From an uncultured Dolosicoccus sp. (GTDB lineage Bacteria > Bacillota > Bacilli > Lactobacillales > Aerococcaceae), in assembly GCA_945278685.1 (NCBI GenBank), contig CALYPW010000002.1, positions 1 through 57,592 on the forward strand: a stretch of DNA of 57,592 nt. Direction: 5' to 3'. Shown one piece after another: positions 28,645 to 37,949 of the stretch (position 1 is its first letter; every line of letters starts with the position of its first letter). The translations under genes and the position numbers were made by a program. The notes beneath the pieces were generated by a model. The model saw only the letters and a list, made by a program, of their open reading frames with translations. It made no database searches and was not told where the DNA came from.

Positions 28645-29652
28645 TTAAACGGCAGAGCCAGTCTCGCTGTGGCGACTGGTGCGTGCTCCCGCATAACCAG
28701 GGAATGCTGTAATAAATAGAGCAGCTACAAGGCCTAGAAAGACCCAGAGTGAATACTTGGCTATTTCATTGCTGATTTCTTCAGTCGTTTCAATGCCTCG
28801 TTCGAGACCTGATTGAACCATGGATTGACCTTAGAAAATTAATTCTTGGCCTTAGGCAGTTAATTCCTCGACGCGTTGAGAAGCAGTGTTCAAGACCTCT
28901 TCTGTCTTTTTAGCAGCTTCATCGTAAGCGTCAATAATGTTGTCGACTGCTTAGTCAACTTCAGCTTCATTGAGATCTGTGTTTTGAGCCACTACTTTCG
29001 CATCCTGCCCATCGACAACAATGGCATCACCTGCATCGGTAATGTCATTAACTACTGCGTTCACTTGTCCTTGGAGATATTCTAGTTGTAGCTGTTCAAT
29101 ATCTGTATCTCTCAGAGTTTGTTCGACCGTCTGGTCTAAGTAGTCCGTGTCTATATGAACATTGTCAGAAATGCTTTTGAAAGCATCCTCCATCAAATAA
29201 GCAGACGTTGATCCCACAAAAGAAACAGCGCTTCTCGCTGTACGGGCGACACTTCCAACAGCATGTCCAGCATGATTAACTACGGGTCCTACTGTGTAGA
29301 AGACAGAATTGGTGACACTTTCCAACAGCATGAAAACTGTGACCGCACTGACTCCCCAAGTGAGGAACCCATGGATGCCCCTGTCGGTTAGTTGCTAACT
29401 CAGCTACAAAACCATCACCAGCAAGGGAAAGAATTAAGGCGGCCACTGCCCAAGCAACTAAATTGGTTTCAATTCCCTCCAATGGATGGGTTTCTGTTAG
29501 ATCAGGAACTCCTAATTTAATGGCCTCAATTATCAAAGAAAAAAGTACACTTACGCCAAGAAGGTTACAAGACCTGCGAAAACGGCTCGCAAAGAAAGAT
29601 TATTTCCTGCTCTTTCGTCGGGATCAATTCCCTCTACAAAGTATTTAATCAT
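28645..29652 (-). pseudogene. Decayed multi-TM membrane protein gene (three in-frame TAA stops, two frameshifts)
   Basis: Reconstructed reading: MIKYFVEGIDPDERAGNNLSLRAVFAGLVTFLA[fs]SVLFSLIIEAIKLGVPDLTETHPLEGIETNLVAWAVAALILSLAGDGFVAELATN[fs]RGIHGFLTWGVSAVTVFMLLESVTNSVF...NEAEVD*AVDNIIDAYDEAAKKTEEVLNTASQRVEELTA*GQELIF*GQSMVQSGLERGIETTEEISNEIAKYSLWVFLGLVAALFITAFPGYAGARTSRHSETGSAV*. Confidence 0.85.
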
Positions 29653-29947
29653 TTTACTCTTTTTTCCTATCTTGATAATTACAACAAACTCCTACCTTCA
29701 CTTTTCAGTTTGGAGAATATGGAAATAACCAGTGAATAACATTCTCTTTAACGTAAAAAAACTACCTCACAATTATACAGACATTTATTTGCGTTCCCCT
29801 AAAAGTCATTACTGTCAAGCGGTTTTCCGTTTTTAAATCCATTTATTAATCAGGTAAGTGGTCCGTGATTAATAAAATAATATTTACATTTAAGATTTGT
29901 GGAAGATTTGCTTTTTACTTCTTGTTCATCTACAATGGATACATTAA

Positions 29948-30021
29948 CGGGATGTGGCGCAGCATGGTAGCGCACATGCATGGGGTGCATGGGGTCGGAG
30001 GTTCAAATCCTCTCATCCCGA
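29948..30021 (+). tRNA. tRNA-Pro (anticodon GGG), CCA not encoded
   Basis: CGGGATGTGGCGCAGCATGGTAGCGCACATGCATGGGGTGCATGGGGTCGGAGGTTCAAATCCTCTCATCCCGA folds as cloverleaf: 7-bp acceptor CGGGATG/CATCCCG, anticodon loop ATGGGGT, T-arm GGAGGTTCAAATCCTCT. Confidence 0.95.
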
Positions 30022-30055
30022 TTAAAAACACAAAGCTATTCAATCAATAACTGCG

Positions 30056-30084
30056 AAAAGAACAGGTACACCTGTTCTTTTTTT
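30056..30084 (+). terminator. Terminator downstream of tRNA-Pro
   Basis: AAAAGAACAGGTACACCTGTTCTTTTTTT. Confidence 0.85.
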
Positions 30085-30140
30085 ATGGAAATTGATCGGC
30101 GTTATCACACCAATGATTTTTCTGATGGATTTCAAGCAAG

Positions 30141-30188
30141 ACAAAACCGTCCACTATCTCGAGTACTTCAAGATAGCGGACGGTTTTC
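30141..30188 (-). terminator. Terminator downstream of pyrG
   Basis: Inverted repeat AAAACCGTCCaCTATCT...AGATAGcGGACGGTTTT. Confidence 0.7.
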
Positions 30189-30199
30189 TGATTAAATAT

Positions 30200-31804
30200 C
30201 TAACGTTGGATCTTTTTTTGATGCAACATGCTTGCTTCAACGAACCTTACGATTAATGGATGTGGGCTGTCTGGGCGTGAGACAAATTCCGGATGGAACT
30301 GTGTCGCGATAAAGAATGGATGACCCTTCAATTCGACAATCTCCACATAGCTACCATCGGGACTTTCACCGACTACTTGCAGACCATTTTCTTCCAAGAC
30401 TTGACGATAATCCTCATTGATTTCATAACGGTTTCTGTGGCGTTCTTGAATCGTTGTCTCATCAAGGTAATAGCTCGAAACTCTTGATCCCTCTTTTAAA
30501 TCGATGGGATACAGACCCAAGCGCAAGGTCTCACCAGCTTCAGGATATGGGTTCAAGATGACCACCTGATCTTTTCCTTCTGGATGAGTTTCCTGGCTAC
30601 AGGCACCTTCAATTCCGGCAACGTTACGGGCAATATCGATGGCCGCCAACTGGATCCCTAAAGAGATCCCAAAGAATGGAATCTTGTGTTCACGCGCGTA
30701 GGTGATGGCTGCGATCTTTCCTTCAATTCCACGTTCACCGAAGCCACTTGGTACCAAGACACCATCAACGTCTGCCAAATGTTCATGAACATTCTCAGAA
30801 GTAACCTCTTCAGAATTAATCCACTTCACATTGATATCCGCATCATACACGTAACCTGCATGCTTCAAGGCTTCAATCGCTGATAGATAAGCATCCGGTA
30901 GTTCCACATATTTCCCGACCAATCCGATAGTGACGGTACTCTTCAAATTGAGAACCAAATGTTCCAGGTTCTTCCAATCTTCCATGTCGGCTTTTGGAAC
31001 ATCCAGACCGAAGTGATTCACGACCTGCTCATCCATTTTCTGATCTTTCAGTCTTAAAGGAATACTGTAGAGCGTCTCGACATCGCGCGATTCAATGACT
31101 GCCTCTGGATTCACATCACAAAACAGCGCCAGTTTCTCTTTGATATCTTGCGGAAGATTTTCTTCAGTACGCACAACCAAAAGATTGGGCTGAATTCCAA
31201 GACCTCGCAATTCTTTCACACTGTGTTGGGTTGGTTTTGTCTTGAGCTCACCGGCTGCCTTCAAGTAAGGGATCAAAGTGGTATGAATGTACAAGACATT
31301 CTTAGAACCAACTTCGGATTTCATTTGACGCAAAGCTTCAATGAATGGAAAAATTTCGATATCTCCGACAGTACCACCCACTTCGGTAATCACGATATCG
31401 GCACCAGTCGTCTGACCAACACGCATGATTTTATCTTTAATCTCATTGGTGACATGCGGAATTACTTGAACCGTTGCACCTTCATATTCACCTCGACGTT
31501 CTTTACTAATCACTGATGAATAAACTTCTCCAGTCGTTAAATTCGAATACTTGTTCAAATTAATGTCGACGAAACGCTCGTAGTGCCCCAAATCCAAATC
31601 TGTTTCTGAACCATCATCAGTGACGAAGACTTCTCCGTGCTGATAAGGACTCATCATGCCTGGGTCTACGTTGATGTATGGGTCAAATTTTTGAATCGCT
31701 ACTTTTAAACCGCGATTTTTGAGCAAACGCCCCAGGGAGGCGGCCACGATTCCTTTACCGATAGATGAGACAACGCCACCTGTCACAAATATATATTTAG
31801 TCAT
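30200..31804 (-). CDS. pyrG: CTP synthase
   Basis: [35 protein letters not shown]; glutaminase domain; ORF-track start 31903 extends into the leader region. Confidence 0.98.
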   Translation of the reverse strand: MTKYIFVTGGVVSSIGKGIVAASLGRLLKNRGLKVAIQKFDPYINVDPGMMSPYQHGEVFVTDDGSETDLDLGHYERFVDINLNKYSNLTTGEVYSSVISKERRGEYEGATVQVIPHVTNEIKDKIMRVGQTTGADIVITEVGGTVGDIEIFPFIEALRQMKSEVGSKNVLYIHTTLIPYLKAAGELKTKPTQHSVKELRGLGIQPNLLVVRTEENLPQDIKEKLALFCDVNPEAVIESRDVETLYSIPLRLKDQKMDEQVVNHFGLDVPKADMEDWKNLEHLVLNLKSTVTIGLVGKYVELPDAYLSAIEALKHAGYVYDADINVKWINSEEVTSENVHEHLADVDGVLVPSGFGERGIEGKIAAITYAREHKIPFFGISLGIQLAAIDIARNVAGIEGACSQETHPEGKDQVVILNPYPEAGETLRLGLYPIDLKEGSRVSSYYLDETTIQERHRNRYEINEDYRQVLEENGLQVVGESPDGSYVEIVELKGHPFFIATQFHPEFVSRPDSPHPLIVRFVEASMLHQKKIQR

Positions 31805-31889
31805 TGTTAACGATTCCCTTTCTCGTTGAATTTGTCGAATATCTCCGTTCAATTCATTCAAAATACCAAGGACCAGTCCCAAAAAATAA

Positions 31890-31995
31890 AGAAAGCTCCC
31901 CATTCCGTCGGAATAGGGAGCTTTCTAGAACTGACTGACTTATTCTAAAATAAGTGCCCAAATAAGATAATACGTCACTTAGTTTTATTCGTCAA
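31890..31995 (-). promoter_or_regulatory. pyrG promoter plus CTP-sensitive attenuator (GGGC-initiated leader and terminator hairpin)
   Basis: Reverse strand: TTGACG (31995-31990) - 17 nt - TATTAT (31972-31967) - 7 nt - GGGC (31959-31956); hairpin AGAAAGCTCCCTATTCCGACGGAATGGGGAGCTTTCTTTATTTTTT at 31926-31891. Confidence 0.8.
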
Positions 31996-32016
31996 GATCA
32001 ACTCATCAAAAACTTA

Positions 32017-32541
32017 TTAATACTCCTCATCGTCGTCTTCATAGTCATCGTCTTCGTCGATGTCAACGCCATCTTCAACTTCGTCTTCCCCAAGTTCGTT
32101 CAGATCTGATTCATACTCATCCAATTCCTCGGAATCTTCGTCATCCGCATCAATATCTTCATCTTCCGGATCGTCCGCATTGTAATCAATCATATCATCA
32201 TCTTCTAAAAGAACGTTGTAGGAACGAGTCTTACGACGTGGTTCGACTTCTTCATTGGACGACTGGATCGTCTCCTCATTTATTTCATCAATGGCGTACC
32301 AGGAACGCAATCCCCAACGATTGTCTCCTAAGGAAATAAAGCGCCCTTCAATGTTAATATCCGTATAAAAACGTGACATCAAACGATCTGTCTCTTCATC
32401 GGACATCTCTAAGTACGCTTGTACCGCTTGAAGAATCTCAGCAAAGTCTGTAATTTCTCCTCGTTGATTTAAAAATGCATAAGCACATTCAGTCATCGAA
32501 AGCTCTTCTTTGTTCATTTCGTCAAGTTGCTCTAAAGTCAT
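32017..32541 (-). CDS. rpoE: DNA-directed RNA polymerase delta subunit
   Basis: N-terminal HARE-HTH-like domain (MTECAYAFLNQRGEITDFAEILQAVQ), RRKTRS basic patch and long Asp/Glu C-terminus; next to pyrG. Confidence 0.95.
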   Translation of the reverse strand: MTLEQLDEMNKEELSMTECAYAFLNQRGEITDFAEILQAVQAYLEMSDEETDRLMSRFYTDINIEGRFISLGDNRWGLRSWYAIDEINEETIQSSNEEVEPRRKTRSYNVLLEDDDMIDYNADDPEDEDIDADDEDSEELDEYESDLNELGEDEVEDGVDIDEDDDYEDDDEEY

Positions 32542-32581
32542 TTAGCCACTTCCTTTATATAATCTCTTTAATTTTACCGAT

Positions 32582-32989
32582 TTAAACGTGATAAATCAAT
32601 TGAAAGAAGTAATCTCCCAAAGGGCGTTCATTCTCTGCCAATTGATAATTAATGGATAATTTCACTTGATTGTTCAGCTTTTCCCACGCAATTCTTTGGG
32701 TCATAAGATCCATAATCATCGTCCCTTTAGGCGAATGATACTCACAACGTGTCACAACCTCTTCATTAAACCTCAAGGTTGTATGAGGTTGCTTGACCTC
32801 TACCACATTGCCCAAGGCGTTCCATTTGATATGAATCGGATGTCCCCATTGGTCGGTATAAGTTAAGCGAGTAAAACTTTGCAATTCAATTAATTCCGCA
32901 CGGTCTTCATGGAAAAATTCATCGACGTGATCATGGTCCGCATAATCAATGGTCTGCGCAACTTCCACACTCACTTCACAGATAGCCAT
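32582..32989 (-). CDS. DUF1934 family (YwiB-like) protein
   Basis: Beta-barrel-like small protein upstream of rpoE; RLTYTDQWGHPIHIKWNALGNVVEVKQPHTTLRFNEEV. Confidence 0.7.
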   Translation of the reverse strand: MAICEVSVEVAQTIDYADHDHVDEFFHEDRAELIELQSFTRLTYTDQWGHPIHIKWNALGNVVEVKQPHTTLRFNEEVVTRCEYHSPKGTMIMDLMTQRIAWEKLNNQVKLSINYQLAENERPLGDYFFQLIYHV

Positions 32990-33191
32990 ACTTACACCTT
33001 TTCTTTCTCGACAATTCTAAAACGTTTAGTATCTCAATCTAGTTTTAATAATTCTTCGGCAAAAGTCAAGAGAATCCGCACATCGTTGCTGACAGAATAC
33101 AAAATACCCATGCGCAGAGGCTCTTCATGGTAGAATTGGAGTAAGAATCATTCAAATTCCAACGCATCATTCGAATAAATGGAGAGTTACA

Positions 33192-34031
33192 ATGAAACAC
33201 AAAGACATTCAACAAATACTCGCAAGTTATGATTGGGAAGTTTTCGATGACAGAGAGAACCCATCTTTGGACCTAGTCAGTCCCTTGGCCTATCAAGACA
33301 GTCTTATTCGATGGATTCCTCAAAAAAATCAACCGCCAACAGCTGCCATGCACCTCTACCCCATTGAGACTCCCTCAATTCTGTTAGGTGCACGGGATAC
33401 ACGTTTGCCTAACTTTCTTGAAGCTGCCCACTTCTTAGAAAATCAAGGCTATCAAACCTTGGTACGGCCTCACGGTGGGCTTGCGGTGGTGGCAGACAAA
33501 GGGATCGCCAATCTGTCGTTGGTGACCAACCACGCCATCACACCTCTTTGCATCGATCAGGCCTACCAAATGATGGTAGGGTTCATCCGCTACTTGCTTG
33601 GGAAATTGCACTTACAAGTAGAAAGTTATGAAGTGCCTGAATCCTATTGTCCCGGCAAATACGACTTAATTGTTGGAGGACTCAAAATCGGTGGAATTGC
33701 CCAGCGGCGCTTCAAATCCGGCGTCACAACCGCTGCTTATATCAGCATCAACGGTAACCAAACCTTGCGTGCTGATTTGTTAAAAGAATTTTATTACTTA
33801 GGGAAAGCCAATGAGGATTACCCTGATATACAAGCAGAAAAAATGGTAACCCTTCAAGATTTCCTGCCACACATTTTGACAGTTGATGACTTCAACACCT
33901 TGGCAAAAAAAATCTTGGAAGAATGGGCAACTGTTCAGCCAGGAAATTTCAAGGATCCGCTATTGCAAAACATCTATCAACAACGATTACTCATTGGTCA
34001 CGAACGTCTTCAACGTTCCTTTCATTCCTAG
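33192..34031 (+). CDS. lipL: Octanoyl-[GcvH]:protein N-octanoyltransferase-like (LipL) amidotransferase
   Basis: BPL_LplA_LipB fold motifs VRPHGGLAVVADKGIANLSLV and SYCPGKYDLIVGGLKIGGIAQRR with the Cys before PGKYD. Confidence 0.85.
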   Translation: MKHKDIQQILASYDWEVFDDRENPSLDLVSPLAYQDSLIRWIPQKNQPPTAAMHLYPIETPSILLGARDTRLPNFLEAAHFLENQGYQTLVRPHGGLAVVADKGIANLSLVTNHAITPLCIDQAYQMMVGFIRYLLGKLHLQVESYEVPESYCPGKYDLIVGGLKIGGIAQRRFKSGVTTAAYISINGNQTLRADLLKEFYYLGKANEDYPDIQAEKMVTLQDFLPHILTVDDFNTLAKKILEEWATVQPGNFKDPLLQNIYQQRLLIGHERLQRSFHS

Positions 34032-34042
34032 GAGGTGACCTC

Positions 34043-35416
34043 ATGAACCCTAAAAAATACGAAAAAGTTTTCCGAGATCCAGTTCATGACTACATCTACA
34101 TCCAAGACCCATTGATTCTTGATCTGATCGATACCCCTGAATTTCAACGGTTAAGACGCATCAAGCAACTGGGAACCTCGAGCTATGTCTTTCATGGCGC
34201 TGAGCATTCTCGTTTCAACCATTCACTGGGTGTCTACGAAATTACTCGACGCTTCGTCAACTACTTCGAGAAGTATTACCCTTCTCAAACAGAAGGTGAT
34301 GGATTATGGCAGAATGATAAACGTTTGGTCACTCTTTGTGCTGCGCTATTGCACGATATCGGACACGGACCTTTTTCGCACACCTTTGAAAAGATCTTCC
34401 AAACAGATCACGAAGCCCTGACCATTCAAATCATCTTGGATCCGAAAACTTCCGTTCATCAAATTTTACGAAAGGTCTGTGCGGACTTTCCTCAACAAGT
34501 CGCAAATGTCATTGATAAAACCTATCCCAATCAACAAGTGGTTCAATTAATCAGTAGCCAAATCGATGCCGATCGGATGGATTATCTACTGAGGGATGCT
34601 TACTACACTGGCGTTTCTTATGGTAAATTCGATCTGGCTAGAATCACTCGCGTGATTCGTCCCTACAAGAACCAAATTGTCTTCGACTATTCAGGCATGC
34701 ACGCCATCGAAGATTACATCTTAAGCCGCTACCAAATGCACATGCAAATTTATTTCCATGCAACTTCGCGCGGTATGGAAGCTGTATTGCAAAAGGTGTT
34801 CGCACGGGCTCGCGCCTTGTTTGAACAAGAGCCACAGCTCTCAGACAGCATCTGCGCCTCCTTTAAGCCTTTCAGAGACTGCACATGGTCTCTCAAAGAC
34901 TATCTGAATTTGGATGATTATGTCCTAGGCGCCTTCTTTAGTCAGTGGAAAGATTCCGAAGATGCTGTACTCGCCGATCTGGCTACACGTTTTGTTAATC
35001 GACATCCCTTCACCTCCATCATCGTTCAAGAAAACACCCAGACGCATCTAACCGTCGCCCTTCAACAAGAACTTATGGCTTTGGGATTCAATCCCGAGAA
35101 CTATTTATTGACACTGTCCAGTTTCGACATTCCCTATGATTTCTACCAACCCGGTAAATCCACATCTACTAATAAACCGATTCAACTTTTAACAAAGTCG
35201 GATCATTTGGTTGAATTGTCCCAAGCCAGCGCTTTGGTAAAAGCACTTCGCGGACAAATTAGTGGCGATCAACGGTTATTCTTTCCTCGAGAAGTAATCG
35301 AACATATTCAAAAAGTTCCAGAAAAGCAACGCACAGATTCTCAAGAAACCCTTTTGGACGCTTGGCTTAGAGATCCTAACCAAGTCATTTACCATCAACA
35401 AGAACATTTATTTTAA
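34043..35416 (+). CDS. HD-domain phosphohydrolase (YwfO-like, dNTPase-related)
   Basis: KVFRDPVHDYIYIQDPLILDLIDTPEFQRLRRIKQLG, CAALLHDIGHGPFSHTFE; start at ATG after AGGAGGTGA RBS. Confidence 0.92.
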   Translation: MNPKKYEKVFRDPVHDYIYIQDPLILDLIDTPEFQRLRRIKQLGTSSYVFHGAEHSRFNHSLGVYEITRRFVNYFEKYYPSQTEGDGLWQNDKRLVTLCAALLHDIGHGPFSHTFEKIFQTDHEALTIQIILDPKTSVHQILRKVCADFPQQVANVIDKTYPNQQVVQLISSQIDADRMDYLLRDAYYTGVSYGKFDLARITRVIRPYKNQIVFDYSGMHAIEDYILSRYQMHMQIYFHATSRGMEAVLQKVFARARALFEQEPQLSDSICASFKPFRDCTWSLKDYLNLDDYVLGAFFSQWKDSEDAVLADLATRFVNRHPFTSIIVQENTQTHLTVALQQELMALGFNPENYLLTLSSFDIPYDFYQPGKSTSTNKPIQLLTKSDHLVELSQASALVKALRGQISGDQRLFFPREVIEHIQKVPEKQRTDSQETLLDAWLRDPNQVIYHQQEHLF

Positions 35417-35436
35417 AATTCTGTGTTTTTATAAAC

Positions 35437-35465
35437 ACACTGGCTGAGCAGTGTTACTTTTTTTT
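35437..35465 (+). terminator. Terminator after HD-domain gene
   Basis: AACACACTGGCTGAGCAGTGTT followed by TTTTTTTT. Confidence 0.6.
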
Positions 35466-35522
35466 TGAAAGATGTTATTATAGGACTGTTAGTAACTATT
35501 AGTGGAAAGGGGAATCTATCAG

Positions 35523-36218
35523 ATGCCCATCGAATTCGTTCGAGACAATCTAGATATCGAACAAAAGGCCCCTTTAAAAGATTCTTTATATGAAGCCTTT
35601 AAAAAATCAATCATTCTTGGTGAGATTCCTGTGGGTCACCGCATCAATGAGCAAGAGTTTTCTGAACAATTAAATATTAGTCGCACGCCCATTCGCCACG
35701 CCATGCAAATGCTGCAAGAAGACAATTTGGTTCAGCATGTCCCACGCAGTGGCAACATAGTCATTGGATTAAGTGTCCAAGATGTTTACGAGATTTTTGA
35801 CGTCCGGAATTCTCTAGATACGCTCGCAACCTTGCGCGCCATGGAAAAAATGACCGATGAAGACTACAAGGAATTAAAATTACTCCTTGAAGAAGCAGAA
35901 GTCTTGAATGAAACTGGTGATGTTGAAGGTTTAATCCAAAACTTTATGGACCATAGCGATTTCATCTACACCAAAAGTGAAATGTTTCGAACACGGAAAA
36001 TCGTCCGGGAGTTAAGAAATTATTATCGTTATTTCCAATCGATCACTTTCGTTGATAAAGGTATTCGCACTCAATCCATCAAGGAACATTGGGTCCTCTA
36101 CGAAGCCATGCGCTCTGGAGATATCAACAAAATCAATCACTTGATGACTGATCATATCAATGACACCTTAGAAAGTGTCATTGAATTGATGAAATTAAGA
36201 GACAATGATCTTCAATAA
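35523..36218 (+). CDS. GntR family transcriptional regulator (FCD-type)
   Basis: EAFKKSIILGEIPVGHRINEQEFSEQLNISRTPIRHAMQMLQEDNLV wHTH; all-helical C-terminus; ATG preceded by GGAAAGGGG. Confidence 0.92.
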   Translation: MPIEFVRDNLDIEQKAPLKDSLYEAFKKSIILGEIPVGHRINEQEFSEQLNISRTPIRHAMQMLQEDNLVQHVPRSGNIVIGLSVQDVYEIFDVRNSLDTLATLRAMEKMTDEDYKELKLLLEEAEVLNETGDVEGLIQNFMDHSDFIYTKSEMFRTRKIVRELRNYYRYFQSITFVDKGIRTQSIKEHWVLYEAMRSGDINKINHLMTDHINDTLESVIELMKLRDNDLQ

Positions 36219-36246
36219 AAAGCCACTGTTTCCAGTGGCTTTTTAT
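36217..36246 (+). terminator. Terminator after GntR gene
   Basis: AAAAGCCACTGTTTCCAGTGGCTTTTTATTT. Confidence 0.85.
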
Positions 36247-36263
36247 TTCCCCTTACGTCACCC

Positions 36264-36306
36264 TGTCAATATAACGAGTTGACATTAAGGTTTGAGTTTC
36301 TATAAT
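36264..36306 (+). promoter_or_regulatory. birA-bioY promoter with overlapping inverted repeat
   Basis: TTGACA (36279-36284) - 16 nt - TATAAT (36301-36306); perfect IR TGTCAA-N9-TTGACA at 36264-36284 overlapping the -35. Confidence 0.7.
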
Positions 36307-36327
36307 ATAAACCCAAGGAGTGTTTCC

Positions 36328-37332
36328 ATGTCTACAAAAGAACAAGTATTGCATATTTTAATCGAACGAGGACAAGAGCCGATTTCCGGTCAAAAAATTG
36401 CTGATCGACTGACACTTTCTAGAAATTCTGTTTGGAAAGCGATCGAATCTTTACGTGAAGATGGTTATGTGATTGAAGGCGTCCCCCAAAGAGGGTATCT
36501 ATTAAAAAAAAGAATTCAAACCATTGATCCCAAACTCATAAAACCGTATTTACCAGAGGAATGGGGCAAATTAAATGTCTTCTATCAACCATCCGTCACT
36601 TCAACCAACGATATTGCCAAAGAATACGTCATCAATCATCCTGACCAAGAAGCTTTATTCCTCACCATTGAACAAACTGCTGGACGCGGGCGCTATGGAA
36701 GATCTTTCTATTCTCAGTTGCAGCACGGATTGTACTTCACGCTGGCTATTCATCCAACCGCTCAAGACCCTCTCATCATTCCTCGCTACACGCTTGCAGT
36801 TGCGACAGCTTTGCTAGAAGCTCTGCGCGAGATCGTTGATGAGCCTAAAAAACTCAAAGTTAAGTGGATTAATGATCTTTTCTACAACAATCGTAAAATT
36901 TCAGGAATTCTCAGCGAATTGACGACTAATCTCGAATCCTTCGAAATTAACCACGTCATTATCGGCATTGGCATCAATCTTGCGGGAATTTTCTCCAATC
37001 AAGACGGGATAAAAAATGTCGCTGGAACAATTTTCGGCGAGAGATTGCCCAAAAAGTTTGATTACAATCAATTGATGATAACTTTCCTCAATCACTTCCA
37101 TAAATATCATCTGAAAATCGATAAAAGTACTTTCGTACCGGTCTATCAAGAACACTTACTGGGACTGAATCAGATCGCTAGCTATACAAAAGGCGAGGAG
37201 ACTCACGAAGTAAAAATTCTAGGCATTAATCCCGATGGACACTTAATTGTGGAAGACTCAACAGGAGAAACTTCTGAGCTTACCGGACCCGACGTTTCAT
37301 TTTCTAGTCAACAATTTATAGATAAGGATTAA
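36328..37332 (+). CDS. birA: Bifunctional biotin--[acetyl-CoA-carboxylase] ligase / biotin operon repressor
   Basis: HTH SGQKIADRLTLSRNSVWKAIESLREDGY, QTAGRGRYGRSFYS, KVKWINDLFYNNRKISGIL. Confidence 0.96.
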   Translation: MSTKEQVLHILIERGQEPISGQKIADRLTLSRNSVWKAIESLREDGYVIEGVPQRGYLLKKRIQTIDPKLIKPYLPEEWGKLNVFYQPSVTSTNDIAKEYVINHPDQEALFLTIEQTAGRGRYGRSFYSQLQHGLYFTLAIHPTAQDPLIIPRYTLAVATALLEALREIVDEPKKLKVKWINDLFYNNRKISGILSELTTNLESFEINHVIIGIGINLAGIFSNQDGIKNVAGTIFGERLPKKFDYNQLMITFLNHFHKYHLKIDKSTFVPVYQEHLLGLNQIASYTKGEETHEVKILGINPDGHLIVEDSTGETSELTGPDVSFSSQQFIDKD

Positions 37333-37339
37333 ATACACC

Positions 37340-37885
37340 ATGAATACACGAAGAATTACACGCATTGCCATGTTTATCGCACTATTGGTCATTGGTTCCC
37401 AAGTGGTCATCCCGCTTGGAGTTGTACCATTTACTCTTCAAACCTTCGTCGTTTATCTGATTGCTTACCTTCTAGATCCAAAGGATGCGTTTATTACCGT
37501 TCTTATTTATATGTTCATGGGCCTCATGGGGTTGCCTGTCTTTGCTGGATGGGGTGGAGGTCCTCATTCGATCGCCTCACCTTCTTTTGGCTTTATCATC
37601 GGATTTTCCATCGCCACAACTGTGGGCAGTATTCTCATTCGCACAAATACGGACAATGCCTTGTGGAAACACCTAATTGTTGGCGTGGTGACGTCCACCG
37701 TGCTAAACATCTTAGGCCTGGCCTATATGTACGGTTACTTTAACATCTACCTAAAAGCTGGCGAATCCATTGGACAAATTCTCGCTTGGGGATTTACTCC
37801 CTTTATTATCGGGGATGCTGTTAAAATTTTTGCAGCTTCTGTTATCGCCCATCGTCTACGTAAAATTCCGTCATTCAAGCTTTAA
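37340..37885 (+). CDS. bioY: Biotin transporter BioY (ECF S component)
   Basis: VPFTLQTFVVYLIAYLLDPKDAFITVLIYMFMGLMGLPVFAGWGGG. Confidence 0.97.
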   Translation: MNTRRITRIAMFIALLVIGSQVVIPLGVVPFTLQTFVVYLIAYLLDPKDAFITVLIYMFMGLMGLPVFAGWGGGPHSIASPSFGFIIGFSIATTVGSILIRTNTDNALWKHLIVGVVTSTVLNILGLAYMYGYFNIYLKAGESIGQILAWGFTPFIIGDAVKIFAASVIAHRLRKIPSFKL

Positions 37886-37894
37886 TTAAAAACA

Positions 37895-37932
37895 CAAAAA
37901 GCCGTCGAACATGCTTACTTGACGGCTTTTTG
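37895..37932. terminator. Bidirectional terminator between bioY and metI
   Basis: AAAAAGCCGTCgaacatgcttacttGACGGCTTTTT. Confidence 0.85.
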
Positions 37933-37949
37933 TGTGTATTACAGAAAAT

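Noticed and set aside
28831-28953. Three TAA codons at positions where Gln would fit, suggestive of stop-codon reassignment (TAA = Gln)
   Set aside because: All neighbouring housekeeping genes use TAA as normal stops and the same locus has frameshifts, so gene decay is the simpler explanation.
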